Part shown: piece after piece, positions 1 to 8,600 of the stretch | Layout: every line of letters starts with the position of its first letter | Numbering within the stretch: position 1 is the first letter of the stretch | Origin: Mycetocola miduiensis | Lineage (GTDB): Bacteria > Actinomycetota > Actinomycetes > Actinomycetales > Microbacteriaceae | Assembly: GCF_900115155.1 (NCBI RefSeq) | Contig: NZ_FOVM01000011.1 | Location: 1-64,000 of the forward strand | Length of the DNA: 64,000 nt | Direction: 5' to 3' | Translations under genes and position numbers: made by a program | Notes under the pieces: model-generated | The model's database searches: none | Told to the model about the DNA's origin: nothing | Seen by the model: the letters and a program-made list of their open reading frames with translations, nothing else

Positions 1-332
1 GGTTCGCCGCCCGCGGCGTGACGGTCGAACGCGTGCTTTCTGACAACGGCTCTGCCTACAAATCTCACCTCTGGCGCGACACCTGCTCCGAGCTTGGCGT
101 CAAAGCGAAGAAGACCCGCCCTTACCGTCCACAGACGAACGGGAAGATCGAACGCTTCCACCGCACTCTCGCCGACGGTTGGGCATTCAGCAAGCACTAC
201 CCAACGGAATCAGCCCGCCGGAACGCGCTCCCGGCCTGGCTCCACGAATACAATCACCACAGACCCCACACCGCCATCGGAGGCCACCCACCCATTAGCC
301 GGCTAACTAACCTGCCTGTGCAGTACACCTAG
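1..332 (+). CDS. IS481-like transposase, C-terminal part (cut by window start)
   Basis: This is the end of a DDE (rve integrase core) transposase; the reading frame is open from base 3 and the 5' end lies outside the window. Two of the three catalytic acidic residues are visible: Asp in LSDNGSAYKS and Glu in NGKIERFHRTL. The first Asp would lie upstream. The tail HHRPHTAIGGHPPISRL is typical of IS481-family proteins. The stop TAG overlaps the stop of the convergent methyltransferase gene, so the element end must lie at or very near this point. Whether the element is intact cannot be judged from the window. Confidence 0.9.
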   Translation, partial: FAARGVTVERVLSDNGSAYKSHLWRDTCSELGVKAKKTRPYRPQTNGKIERFHRTLADGWAFSKHYPTESARRNALPAWLHEYNHHRPHTAIGGHPPISRLTNLPVQYT

Positions 333-1498
333 GACGCCGGATTCGCCGCCAGGCGCCAGAGCGAGGTCACTTCTGCCGCGCGTGCCGCATACAGCGGGTC
401 CGTGGCATCCGTCGCCCGAGCGTGCGTCGGTCTGGTGTCCATTCGCGCAATCACGGTGAGCCCGGCGTCGTCGATGGCGTCAAGCAGGTCGCCGCGTGAG
501 CGGAGCCCGAACCGTTCAGCGATGTCGGAGATCACGAGCCAGCCTTCGCCGCGGGGTGTCAGGTGCTCGGCCAGCCCGGAGAGGAAGCCGGCGAGCATCT
601 GCCCGTCGTCGTCGTACACGGCGAAGTCCGTTGCGGTCTTCGGTATCGCCGGGATCCACGGCGGGTTGCAGGCGACGATGTCGGCGCGGCCGGGCGGAAA
701 CAGGTTCGCCTGCACGACGGTGACGGAATCCGCGTAGCCGAGGGTCTCGAGGTTCTCGCGCGCGCAAGCGATGGCCCGGGGGTCCATGTCTGTGGCGGTG
801 ATCGAACGGATGCCACGCGAGGCAAGGATCGCAGACAGTACGCCGGTCCCTGTGCCGATGTCGAACGCGGTTGCGGCATCCGGGGGAAGCGGTGCCGTCG
901 CGACGAGGTCGAGGTATTCACCGCGGACGGGCGAGAAGACACCGTAGTGGGGGTGGATCCGGGCACCGAGGGCCGGCACGGGAACCCCCGTCGTGCGCCA
1001 TTCGTCGGCGCCGATCACACCGAGAAGCTCGCGCAACGAGAGGACGGATGCCTCGTTCACGGCGCCCCAGACGTGGGAGGCGGCACGGCGGATGTCGGGG
1101 GAGCGACGGAGCGGGATGGTTCCGTCGGCTGCCAGCGGGACGAGGAGCATGCCCAGGATTGTTGCCCGGCGAAGCGCGTCTTCCCGCGAGCGGTGAAAGG
1201 CGGCGGTGATGTTGTCGTTCTTCGGTCGGGGAGAGTCCGCCAGGCGCCTGCCCATTGCGCTGAGCAGCTGCCTTGCGTTGTGGAAGTCGCCTTTCCACAG
1301 GATGGCGGTTCCCGCTGACGCAAGACTGAACGCCGCCTCAGCCGTCAAGTCCTCGTCGCCGAGTAGAACGGTGGCCGGGGCCGGCCAGCCGCTTTCAGAG
1401 CGCCAGAGGGCTGAGCGAGGAGTGCCGTCTTCCAGCCACGAGATCTGTGCGGGCGCACTGGTTCTGGCGGCTTCGGGGGCGTGCGTCCTCTCGGACAT
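329..1498 (-). CDS. Class I SAM-dependent methyltransferase (HemK/RsmC-like fold)
   Basis: A 389-residue cytoplasmic protein. The C-terminal half is a Rossmann methyltransferase: motif I DIGTGTGVL at about 213-221, an acidic motif II (TATDMDP) and the NPPW motif at 278-281, the signature of N6-adenine/N5-glutamine methyltransferases. The N-terminal 200 residues form an actinobacterial accessory domain (DUF7059-like). Substrate is unknown; rRNA, DNA or protein glutamine are all possible by motif. The gene is monocistronic. Its 3' end abuts the transposase, with the two stop codons overlapping in CTAG, so the last codons may have been altered by the insertion, although the protein looks full length. 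Confidence 0.85.
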   Translation of the reverse strand: MSERTHAPEAARTSAPAQISWLEDGTPRSALWRSESGWPAPATVLLGDEDLTAEAAFSLASAGTAILWKGDFHNARQLLSAMGRRLADSPRPKNDNITAAFHRSREDALRRATILGMLLVPLAADGTIPLRRSPDIRRAASHVWGAVNEASVLSLRELLGVIGADEWRTTGVPVPALGARIHPHYGVFSPVRGEYLDLVATAPLPPDAATAFDIGTGTGVLSAILASRGIRSITATDMDPRAIACARENLETLGYADSVTVVQANLFPPGRADIVACNPPWIPAIPKTATDFAVYDDDGQMLAGFLSGLAEHLTPRGEGWLVISDIAERFGLRSRGDLLDAIDDAGLTVIARMDTRPTHARATDATDPLYAARAAEVTSLWRLAANPAS

Positions 1499-1679
1499 GT
1501 GTCTGCTTTCGGGATTTTTCGCTTGCGCGGGTCCAGTCAGTATCGCACGCCGTTGTGTGCCCGGAATGATCGGGATGAGACGCGCCGGTAATGTTCCGTC
1601 ATCCTCGGCGCTTGGTCATTCGCGACGCTCGATCATTCACGAGGGCGCGGTTCGCTTCGGTGCCGCAGGCAGGGTTTTC

Positions 1680-3095
1680 TTAGCGTTGGAGCCAGTCGGG
1701 TGGGACGACGCGGGGTTTGCCGTTGTCGACGGTGATGGTCCATTCGCCGAAGTCGAGCATGCGGTGGTGGTACCAGCAGAGCAGGATCCCGTTGATCACG
1801 TCGGTTTGTCCGCCGTCTGACCATTCCTGGATGTGGTGTGCTTCGGTGGCTGTGGCGGGGATGGTGCAGTCTTTCACCGCGCAGGTGGGGCCGTCGCGGG
1901 CGATCATGCCGAGGCGTTGGAGCCGGTTGAAGGTGCGGTTCTCGGTGCCGAGCGCGACGAGCGCACCGTCTGGGTCGAGGAACGCGGGAACGGTGCTGGC
2001 GTCGCAGAGGATCTGGCGAATCGTGGAGTACGGCACCGGGTCCTGGATCCCGACGATCGTGCCGGTGCCGGTCTTCTTCTGCAGCACGTCGGCGGTGACG
2101 GTGACGACGACGGTGGGCGCGGCACCGGTGACGGTGGGGGCATCGGTGGAGCGGGCGAGGGAATCGATCATCGCCGCGAACACGTCGGCGCGTTGCTGGC
2201 CCGGTGTGCGGCGATCCTTCGTCAACTCCCGTTCGGCTTCTTCTTGCTCCGCCCGTTCTTGGTTGGACAGGAACCGGGGTGCGGTCCTCGGGGAGAGGAT
2301 CGCGTCGAGCAGGGCGAGCAGTTTCGCTCCGACGTCGATGGTGACTTTGCCGCCGAACCCGATCAACCCGTTCTCCGGGTGCCGGCTGACCCAGAGTTCT
2401 CGTTGCTCGAACGCCGCTTTCGCCCGCGGTTCGATGCCGTCTTCGTCGAGGGCGTCCCGCCACACCCGGGCCTGCACCGCGACGAGGTCCGCCGACAACG
2501 GGGCCCCGCCGGGGTGGGTCGCTCCGGTCGCTTCACCGACCAGGGTGGCTTCGGCGACGGTGAGGGCGTCGACCTTCGCCCGGGGTGCCGCTTTGCCCAG
2601 TTCGGTGCTGATCGTGTCGGCGGTGTCGATGCCGAGCAGTCCCGCCCGGAACGCTTCACCGACGATCGGGAACAACGGCGGTAACGGCAGCCCGGTGTCG
2701 GTGGCCCGGTCGAACACCCGACCGCCGACCCGGATCAGCCGCGACGCGGTGCGGGCGGACACCCCGCTGACCTGCTCGATGAGTTGCGATGCCCGGTGGT
2801 GCCCGTGCCGGGCGGCGAGACCAGCGGAGCCGCGGGCCGGGTCCGAGCGCACCGCGATCTCGTTCGCCACCTCCGCGAGCGTCGCTTCACATCGCCGAAG
2901 TGCACGGGCGGCGTCCGACGCTAATTGCAACAGTTCTTCACCCGACAGCGACCCGAGCAACCCCGGCGAACCAGCGCCGGCAACTCCAACACCGGAAGCG
3001 CTCCCGCGCGCCCCAGACTCCCGCGCCCCAGACTCCCGCGCCCCAGACTCCAATGGCGTCTTCGCCGGGCGGGCCTTCGTTGGCGGGATGTTCAT
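1680..3095 (-). CDS. DUF222 / HNH endonuclease domain protein (13E12 repeat family)
   Basis: A 471-residue protein of the actinobacterial DUF222 plus HNH family, usually present in many copies per genome. The DUF222 helical region spans about residues 50-330. The C-terminal HNH motif contains CAVKDC, EAHHIQEW, an Asn in DVINGILLC, and the final HH in CWYHHRM, all consistent with a metal-dependent nuclease. Its biological role is not established. The N-terminus carries the repeated peptide ESGAR, encoded by a 15-bp tandem repeat, so the first 40 residues are probably disordered. No clear ribosome site precedes the chosen ATG, so the start is uncertain within about 30 codons. Confidence 0.85.
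   Translation of the reverse strand: MNIPPTKARPAKTPLESGARESGARESGARGSASGVGVAGAGSPGLLGSLSGEELLQLASDAARALRRCEATLAEVANEIAVRSDPARGSAGLAARHGHHRASQLIEQVSGVSARTASRLIRVGGRVFDRATDTGLPLPPLFPIVGEAFRAGLLGIDTADTISTELGKAAPRAKVDALTVAEATLVGEATGATHPGGAPLSADLVAVQARVWRDALDEDGIEPRAKAAFEQRELWVSRHPENGLIGFGGKVTIDVGAKLLALLDAILSPRTAPRFLSNQERAEQEEAERELTKDRRTPGQQRADVFAAMIDSLARSTDAPTVTGAAPTVVVTVTADVLQKKTGTGTIVGIQDPVPYSTIRQILCDASTVPAFLDPDGALVALGTENRTFNRLQRLGMIARDGPTCAVKDCTIPATATEAHHIQEWSDGGQTDVINGILLCWYHHRMLDFGEWTITVDNGKPRVVPPDWLQR
3007..3051. repeat. 15-bp tandem repeat (3 copies) inside the DUF222 gene
   Basis: The unit CGCGCCCCAGACTCC occurs three times in perfect tandem. It is in frame and encodes the ESGAR repeats near the N-terminus of the DUF222/HNH protein. 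Copy-number change would lengthen or shorten the protein by five residues without a frameshift. Confidence 0.9.
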
Positions 3096-3162
3096 GCACT
3101 AAGTGAACCAGCGACCACCGACATTGACCCCGCCGAAACCCCCGGTATGAGGCTCCCTGTGG

Positions 3163-3181
3163 ATAAGTCGCACAGACTTAT
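3163..3181. promoter_or_regulatory. Perfect 7-bp inverted repeat upstream of imuA
   Basis: ATAAGTC and GACTTAT are separated by GCACA, in the gap between the DUF222 gene and imuA. It may be an operator or a small hairpin. No regulator can be assigned. Confidence 0.4.
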
Positions 3182-3221
3182 TCGCTTGAGAAATGCGACT
3201 CTCCCGGGCCGTTTCGCCCGA

Positions 3222-3256
3222 TTGACTTAATCGAACGTGTGTTCGACTATTAACGT
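3222..3256 (+). promoter_or_regulatory. SOS promoter with perfect LexA box (box at 3231-3246)
   Basis: TCGAACGTGTGTTCGA is a perfect palindrome of the actinobacterial/Gram-positive LexA consensus (GAAC-N4-GTTC with extended TCG/CGA arms). A -35-like TTGACT at 3222-3227 and a -10-like GACTAT at 3245-3250 lie 17 bp apart, so the LexA box fills the promoter core. The -10 ends six bases before the imuA ATG at 3257, which implies a leaderless transcript. LexA binding here would block transcription until RecA-driven LexA cleavage. Confidence 0.9.
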
Positions 3257-4033
3257 ATGTCCCTGTCCGTCGCTACTCCTCGACCCCCGGTTTTTGCCGG
3301 CGCACCGGCGCCGGTCGAAACCGCTGCGAACCAGGTCGCGGAGTTGCAGGCACGCATCCGGGGAATGCAGCGCACCCGGATAGATTCACACGGGCTACCG
3401 ACATCCCCCGGCATCGCGGAGCTGCTGCCGGGCGGGGTGCTTCGTGCTGGCGCCGCCTACTCGGTCCACGAATCAACCAGTCTCGCCCTCGCCCTCCTCG
3501 CCGGCCCCAGCGCGGCCGGGGCCTGGTGCGGCGTCGTCGGCCTGCCCGCCCTCGGCGTCGAAGCAGCGGCAGCGGCAGGTATCGACCTCGACCGGCTCGT
3601 GCTCGTGCCCGAACCGGGGGAGCAGTGGCTGCAGGTCACAGCAGCCCTCGCCGACGTCGTCACCGTCGTGCTCGCCCGACCGCCGGCCTCGCTCTCCGCC
3701 GCGGAAGTGGCGAGGCTCGGCTCCCGGCTGCGCCAGCGGGGATCCACCCTGGTCGCCCTCGGCGAATGGCCGCAGAGCGAGGCGACGCTGCGGGTGTCAG
3801 ACGACCGGTGGATGGGACTCGGCGACGGCCACGGCTTCCTGGCCGCCCGCCGGGTGACCGTGTCGGTCAGCGGGCGCACACTCACCGGCAAGCCACGGCG
3901 CAAGCAGTTGTGGCTCCCAGACACCGAACAGGTCGTCCGCCCGGCAGGGCTCGCCGGCGTGCCCACCAGGCCCGTGCCCGCCCAGCCCGTGCCCGCCACC
4001 CCCGTGCGATTCGACGAGGCGGCCGTCTCATGA
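3257..4033 (+). CDS. imuA: ImuA-type mutasome accessory protein
   Basis: A 258-residue RecA/SulA-like protein that acts with ImuB and DnaE2 in damage-induced mutagenesis. The core resembles RecA but shows no convincing Walker A lysine motif, as in actinobacterial ImuA'. The motif LLPGGVLRAGAAYSV near residue 55 and the central VVGLPALGVEAAAAAGIDL region match the family. The C-terminal 25 residues are Pro/Val-rich repeats (PVPAQPVPATPV). It begins the operon directly after the LexA box and overlaps imuB by ATGA, so the two are translationally coupled. Confidence 0.9.
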   Translation: MSLSVATPRPPVFAGAPAPVETAANQVAELQARIRGMQRTRIDSHGLPTSPGIAELLPGGVLRAGAAYSVHESTSLALALLAGPSAAGAWCGVVGLPALGVEAAAAAGIDLDRLVLVPEPGEQWLQVTAALADVVTVVLARPPASLSAAEVARLGSRLRQRGSTLVALGEWPQSEATLRVSDDRWMGLGDGHGFLAARRVTVSVSGRTLTGKPRRKQLWLPDTEQVVRPAGLAGVPTRPVPAQPVPATPVRFDEAAVS

Positions 4034-5604
4034 CCGCATCGATGTCACCGGTACGGAGCATCCTCCTCTGGTGCCCGGACTGGCCGACCAACGCCGCTGC
4101 GGCAGAACTCGGTCTCGCCCCTGGCGCCCCGCTTGCCCTGATCGAACGGGGTGACGTGTTCGCCTGTTCAGCGGCGGCCCGCAGCGAAGGGGTGCGTCGC
4201 GGGCTCCGCGTGCGCGAAGCCCAGTCCCGCTGCACCGACCTTGTCGTGCTGCCGTACGACCCGGTGCTCGACCACCGGGTGTTCGAACCGGTCGTGGCCG
4301 CCGTCGAGCAGATCGTGCCCGGTGTCGAGCTCTCCCGCCCAGGCACGTGCGTGATGCGTGCCCGCGGGCCGAGCCGGTATTACGGCGGAGAACGACAGGC
4401 AGCCCAGGCACTGCTCGACACCCTCGCCGGTGTTGGTGTCTCCGATGCGCGGGTGGGAATCGCCGACGGCCCGTTCGCCGCCGAGCAGGCAGCGAAGCTG
4501 CACTCGCCGACGGTGACGGATGCCATCCGCATCGTCCCGGCCGGAAGATCTCCGGAGTTCCTCGCCCCGTTCGGTGTCGAACTCCTTGAGCGCCCCGAAC
4601 TGGCCACGTTGCTGCGCCGGCTCGGCATCCACACCCTCGGCAGTTTTGCCGCGCTCGACGACATGCAGGTCCGTGACCGGTTCGGGCCTCACGGAGTGCT
4701 CGCCCACCGGCTCGCCTCCGGATTCGACCCGAGCGATGTCGACGCCCGGGTGCCTCCCGCCGACCACTCCAGCGTCCTGGAATTCGAACCGCCGCTCGAC
4801 CGGGTCGACCAGATCGCCTTCGCGTTCCGCACCGCCGCCGAAGAATTCGTGGCGAGGCTGCAGGCGTCATCACTCGTGGCGACCGCCATCCGCATCAATG
4901 TCTCCACCGAGAACGGAGACTCCCGGTCTCGCACCTGGTTGCATCCTCGGTGGTTCACAGCCGGCGACGTGCTCGACCGGGTGCGCTGGCAGGTGCAGGG
5001 CGCTGGCCTCGCCGAAAGCGGGCTGAACAGTGCCATCACCCGGCTCCGGGTGGAACCGGAGAGCGTCGACCCGGCAGGCAACCACGAAGCCGGGCTGTAC
5101 GGCGGCGCAACCGATGAACGGATTCACTCGGGCCTCTCCCGGGTGCAGAGCATGGTCGGTCACACCGGAGTGCTCACCGCCCGCATCGCCGGCGGCAGGC
5201 AGCCGTCTGATCGCCGAATCCTCGTGCCGTGGGGCGACCTGCCGCCGGGCGGGGAGGCATCCGTTCGCGCATCGCAGGCGCTGCCCTGGCCGGGCCGGGT
5301 GCCTGGACCACCGCCGGCGACCGTGTTTCCCGAGCGTCGTCGTGTCCTCGTCTCCGGCACTGGAGGTGCTGACGTCGCCGTCGACGACCGGGGCGAGCTT
5401 TCCGCCGTCCCCGTGTCGTTCGCGGAGCCCGGCGGCAGGCCCGGTGCGGTCTCGGCGTGGGCGGGCCCGTGGCCGGTCACCGAACGCTGGTGGGATGCCG
5501 GCGGCCGGCGGCTGAACCGGTTCCAGCTCGTCGATGAGAGTGGGGGAGCCTGGCTCCTCGTCCTCGACGATTCCGGCTGGTGGGCGGAGGCCCGCTATGA
5601 CTGA
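4030..5604 (+). CDS. imuB: ImuB, catalytically inactive Y-family polymerase hub
   Basis: A 524-residue Y-family polymerase homologue. The start is the ATG in the ATGA overlap with imuA; a longer open frame exists upstream but lies over imuA in another frame. The usual catalytic acidic motifs are missing: LLWCPDWP replaces the first Asp motif, and no SxDE is seen where ELSRPG stands. This is the known situation for ImuB, which acts as an adaptor. QALPWPG near residue 416 resembles the beta-clamp-binding QLPLWG of mycobacterial ImuB. Its partners would be ImuA, DnaE2 (next gene) and the sliding clamp. Confidence 0.93.
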   Translation: MTASMSPVRSILLWCPDWPTNAAAAELGLAPGAPLALIERGDVFACSAAARSEGVRRGLRVREAQSRCTDLVVLPYDPVLDHRVFEPVVAAVEQIVPGVELSRPGTCVMRARGPSRYYGGERQAAQALLDTLAGVGVSDARVGIADGPFAAEQAAKLHSPTVTDAIRIVPAGRSPEFLAPFGVELLERPELATLLRRLGIHTLGSFAALDDMQVRDRFGPHGVLAHRLASGFDPSDVDARVPPADHSSVLEFEPPLDRVDQIAFAFRTAAEEFVARLQASSLVATAIRINVSTENGDSRSRTWLHPRWFTAGDVLDRVRWQVQGAGLAESGLNSAITRLRVEPESVDPAGNHEAGLYGGATDERIHSGLSRVQSMVGHTGVLTARIAGGRQPSDRRILVPWGDLPPGGEASVRASQALPWPGRVPGPPPATVFPERRRVLVSGTGGADVAVDDRGELSAVPVSFAEPGGRPGAVSAWAGPWPVTERWWDAGGRRLNRFQLVDESGGAWLLVLDDSGWWAEARYD

Positions 5605-5627
5605 CACCGCTGAAAGGAGGAATTCGC

Positions 5628-8600
5628 ATGGGCTGGCATAACCCTCCGGTGCCGTGGTCCGAGTTCGAACGCGCCCTCTCGGACGCCAGCCGACCCGGTT
5701 CGCCTCCCACCGGGGTGGACGGCGGCGACAGCCCGGCCTGGTCTCGCAAGCGACTGGCTTACATTCCCGAGGCGACCCCCGAGCCCGTCGCCGAAGCGGT
5801 GCCATACGTCGAACTGCACGCCCACTCCAACTTCAGCTTTCTCGACGGTGCTTCATCACCAGAGAAGCTCGTCGAGGAGGCAGCGCGGCTGGGTCTCGAC
5901 GGCCTCGCCCTCACCGACCACGACGGGTTGTACGGCATCGTCCGTCTTGCCGAGGCGGCCGAAGCCCACCCGGGGCTCCGCACGATCTTCGGCGCTGAAC
6001 TGTCGATCGGCCTGAGTAAACCGCAGAACGGCGAACCCGACCCCGAGGGCACCCACCTCGTCGTGCTCGCCCGGCGGGAGGAGGGCTACCACCGCCTCGC
6101 CGGTGCGATCACCGCGGCGCACCTCGCGGCCGGGGCCGAGAAAGGCAAACCCTGCTATGACATCGCCGACCTCGCCTCCGCAGCCGATGGCACCTGGCTG
6201 GTGCTCAGCGGATGCCGCAAGGGCGCGGTCAGGAAGGCGCTCGCCGCCGAGGGCGCAGAAGGCGCGCGACGGGAACTCGCCGAACTCGTCCGGCTGTTCG
6301 GCGACGGTAACGTCGTCGTCGAACTCGTCGACCACGGCAACCCGGAGGACACCACCTCCAATGACACCCTCGCGGCCGTCGCCGCCGAGCTCGGGCTACC
6401 GGTCGTCGCAACGACTGGGGCGCACTACGCAACGCCGGCGCAGTATCCGCTCGCTTCGGCGCTCGCCGCGGTGAGGGCACGGAGAAGCCTCGACGACCTC
6501 GACGGCTGGCTGCCGGCATCCGGTGCCGCACACCTGCGGAGTGGCGCCGAGATGGCCCGCCGGTTCGCCCGTTACCCCGGTGCCGTCGCCCGCACCGTCG
6601 AGATCGCCGACGAGCTGGCCTTCCGGTTGCGCAGCGTGAAGCCAGGGCTGCCGCTCCAGGAGGTTCCGGAGGGCCACACGCCGATGAGCTGGCTGCGGGA
6701 ACTCACCTGGCAGGGTGCTGCGAGACGCTACCCGGATGCCGACGCCTCCGTCACCGAACGGATCCGACGGGAACTCGAGGTGATCGAGCAGAAGGACTTC
6801 CCCGGCTACTTCCTCATCGTCCATGAAATCGTGCAGTTCGCCCGCAGCCGCGGCATCCTCTGCCAGGGCAGGGGATCAGCGGCCAATTCGGCGGTCTGCT
6901 ACCTGCTCGACATCACCGCGGTCGACTCGATCGCCTACGGGTTGCCGTTCGAACGGTTCCTTTCCAGCATGCGTGACGAGGAACCAGATATCGACGTCGA
7001 CTTCGACTCCGACCGGCGTGAAGAGGTGATCCAGCACGTCTACGAGAAATACGGCCGGTTCAACGCCGCCCAGGTGGCGAACGTCATCACCTACCGGCCG
7101 AAGTTCGCGGTGCGCGACATGGCGAAGGCGCTCGGCCACAGCCCAGGGCAGCAGGACGCCTGGTCGAAACAGGTGGAGCGCTGGGGTGCGATCACCTCGA
7201 GCGACGACCACGACATCCCCCAGCCGGTGGTGGATCTCGCCCAGCAGGTGCTGACTTTTCCCCGTCATCTCGGCATCCATTCCGGTGGCATGGTGCTCAC
7301 CGACCGCCCCGTAGGCGAAGTATGCCCGATCGAGCATGCACGGATGGACGGGCGGACGGTGCTGCAGTGGGACAAGGACGACTGCGCCTGGATGGGCCTC
7401 GTCAAGTTCGACCTGCTCGGTCTCGGCATGCTCGCCGCTCTCCAGTACTCCTTCGACCTCGCCGATGAGCACTGCGGGGAACGGTGGGACCTGCAGTCCA
7501 TGCCGAAGGAAGAACAGGGGGTGTACGACCAGCTCTGCCGCGCGGACACCGTCGGCGTGTTCCAGGTGGAGAGCCGGGCGCAGATGGGCATGCTGCCCCG
7601 GTTGCAGCCGAGACGTTTCTACGACCTGGTGATCCAGATCGCGATGGTGCGGCCAGGGCCCATCCAGGGCGGTGCGGTGCATCCGTACATTCGCAGGCGC
7701 ACCGGGGGAGAACCTGTCACCTACCTGCATCCGGATCTTGAACCGGTGCTCAAACGCACCCTCGGGGTTCCGTTGTTCCAGGAGCAGCTCATGCAGATGG
7801 CCATGGTCGTCGGCGGCTGCACCGGTGAGGACGCCGACCTGCTGCGGCGAGCGATGGGCTCGAAGCGGGGCCAGGAGAAGATCGAGTCGCTCAAGGCCAA
7901 GCTTTACGAAGGGATGGCGGCCAACGGGATCACCGGTGAGGACGCCGACACCATCTACCTGAAAATCCAGGCCTTCGCGAACTTCGGTTTCGCCGAAAGC
8001 CACTCGATCAGCTTCGCCCTGCTCGTCTATGCGAGCGCGTGGATGCGGCTTCACTACCCAGCGGCGTTCCTGGCCGCCCTGTTGCGGGCGCAGCCGATGG
8101 GGTTCTACTCGCCGCAGTCGCTCGTCGCGGATGCCACGCGGCACGGTGTGGAGACGTTGCGTCCCGACATCCTGCTCTCCGGGGTGGAGGCGGGGCTCGC
8201 CCTTCGGCGCGGCCGCCAGCGGCCTTGCTCAGGGACCGAAAGTGAGACGAGCCCACCGCACGTAACAGGCCTCGACGCCTGCCTCGACCCGCACCAGCCC
8301 ACGGTCCAGGCTTTTGACCGGTCAGCGCCGTTCGACCCGGCCGAGCACAGACGCGACGGGCGTTACGCGGTCCGGCTCGGGCTCGCCTCTGTCACCTCGA
8401 TCGGCGTCCGCAAGGCGGAGCAGATCGTGGCCGAGCGGGAACGCGGCGGCGACTACCGCGACATGCGTGACCTCTCCCGGCGGGTCGGCCTCAACTCCGC
8501 CCAGCTCGAAGCGCTCGCGGCAGCCGGGGCTTTCGACACGTTCGGGCTGTCGAGGCGAGGCGCGTTGTGGGACGCCGAGCAGGCGTCCCAGGAGCGCCCA

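Noticed and set aside
563-1318. 251-codon open frame on the plus strand
   Set aside because: It lies antisense to the methyltransferase gene and has no recognisable domain; long antisense frames are expected at this GC content.
1717-3102. 461-codon plus-strand frame antisense to the DUF222 gene
   Set aside because: Composition is Ser/Arg-rich with no domain; the DUF222/HNH frame on the minus strand is clearly the gene.
3526-4029. N-terminal extension of the imuB frame
   Set aside because: It overlaps imuA in another frame and reads as Arg/Pro-rich noise; the ATGA overlap at 4030 is the natural start.
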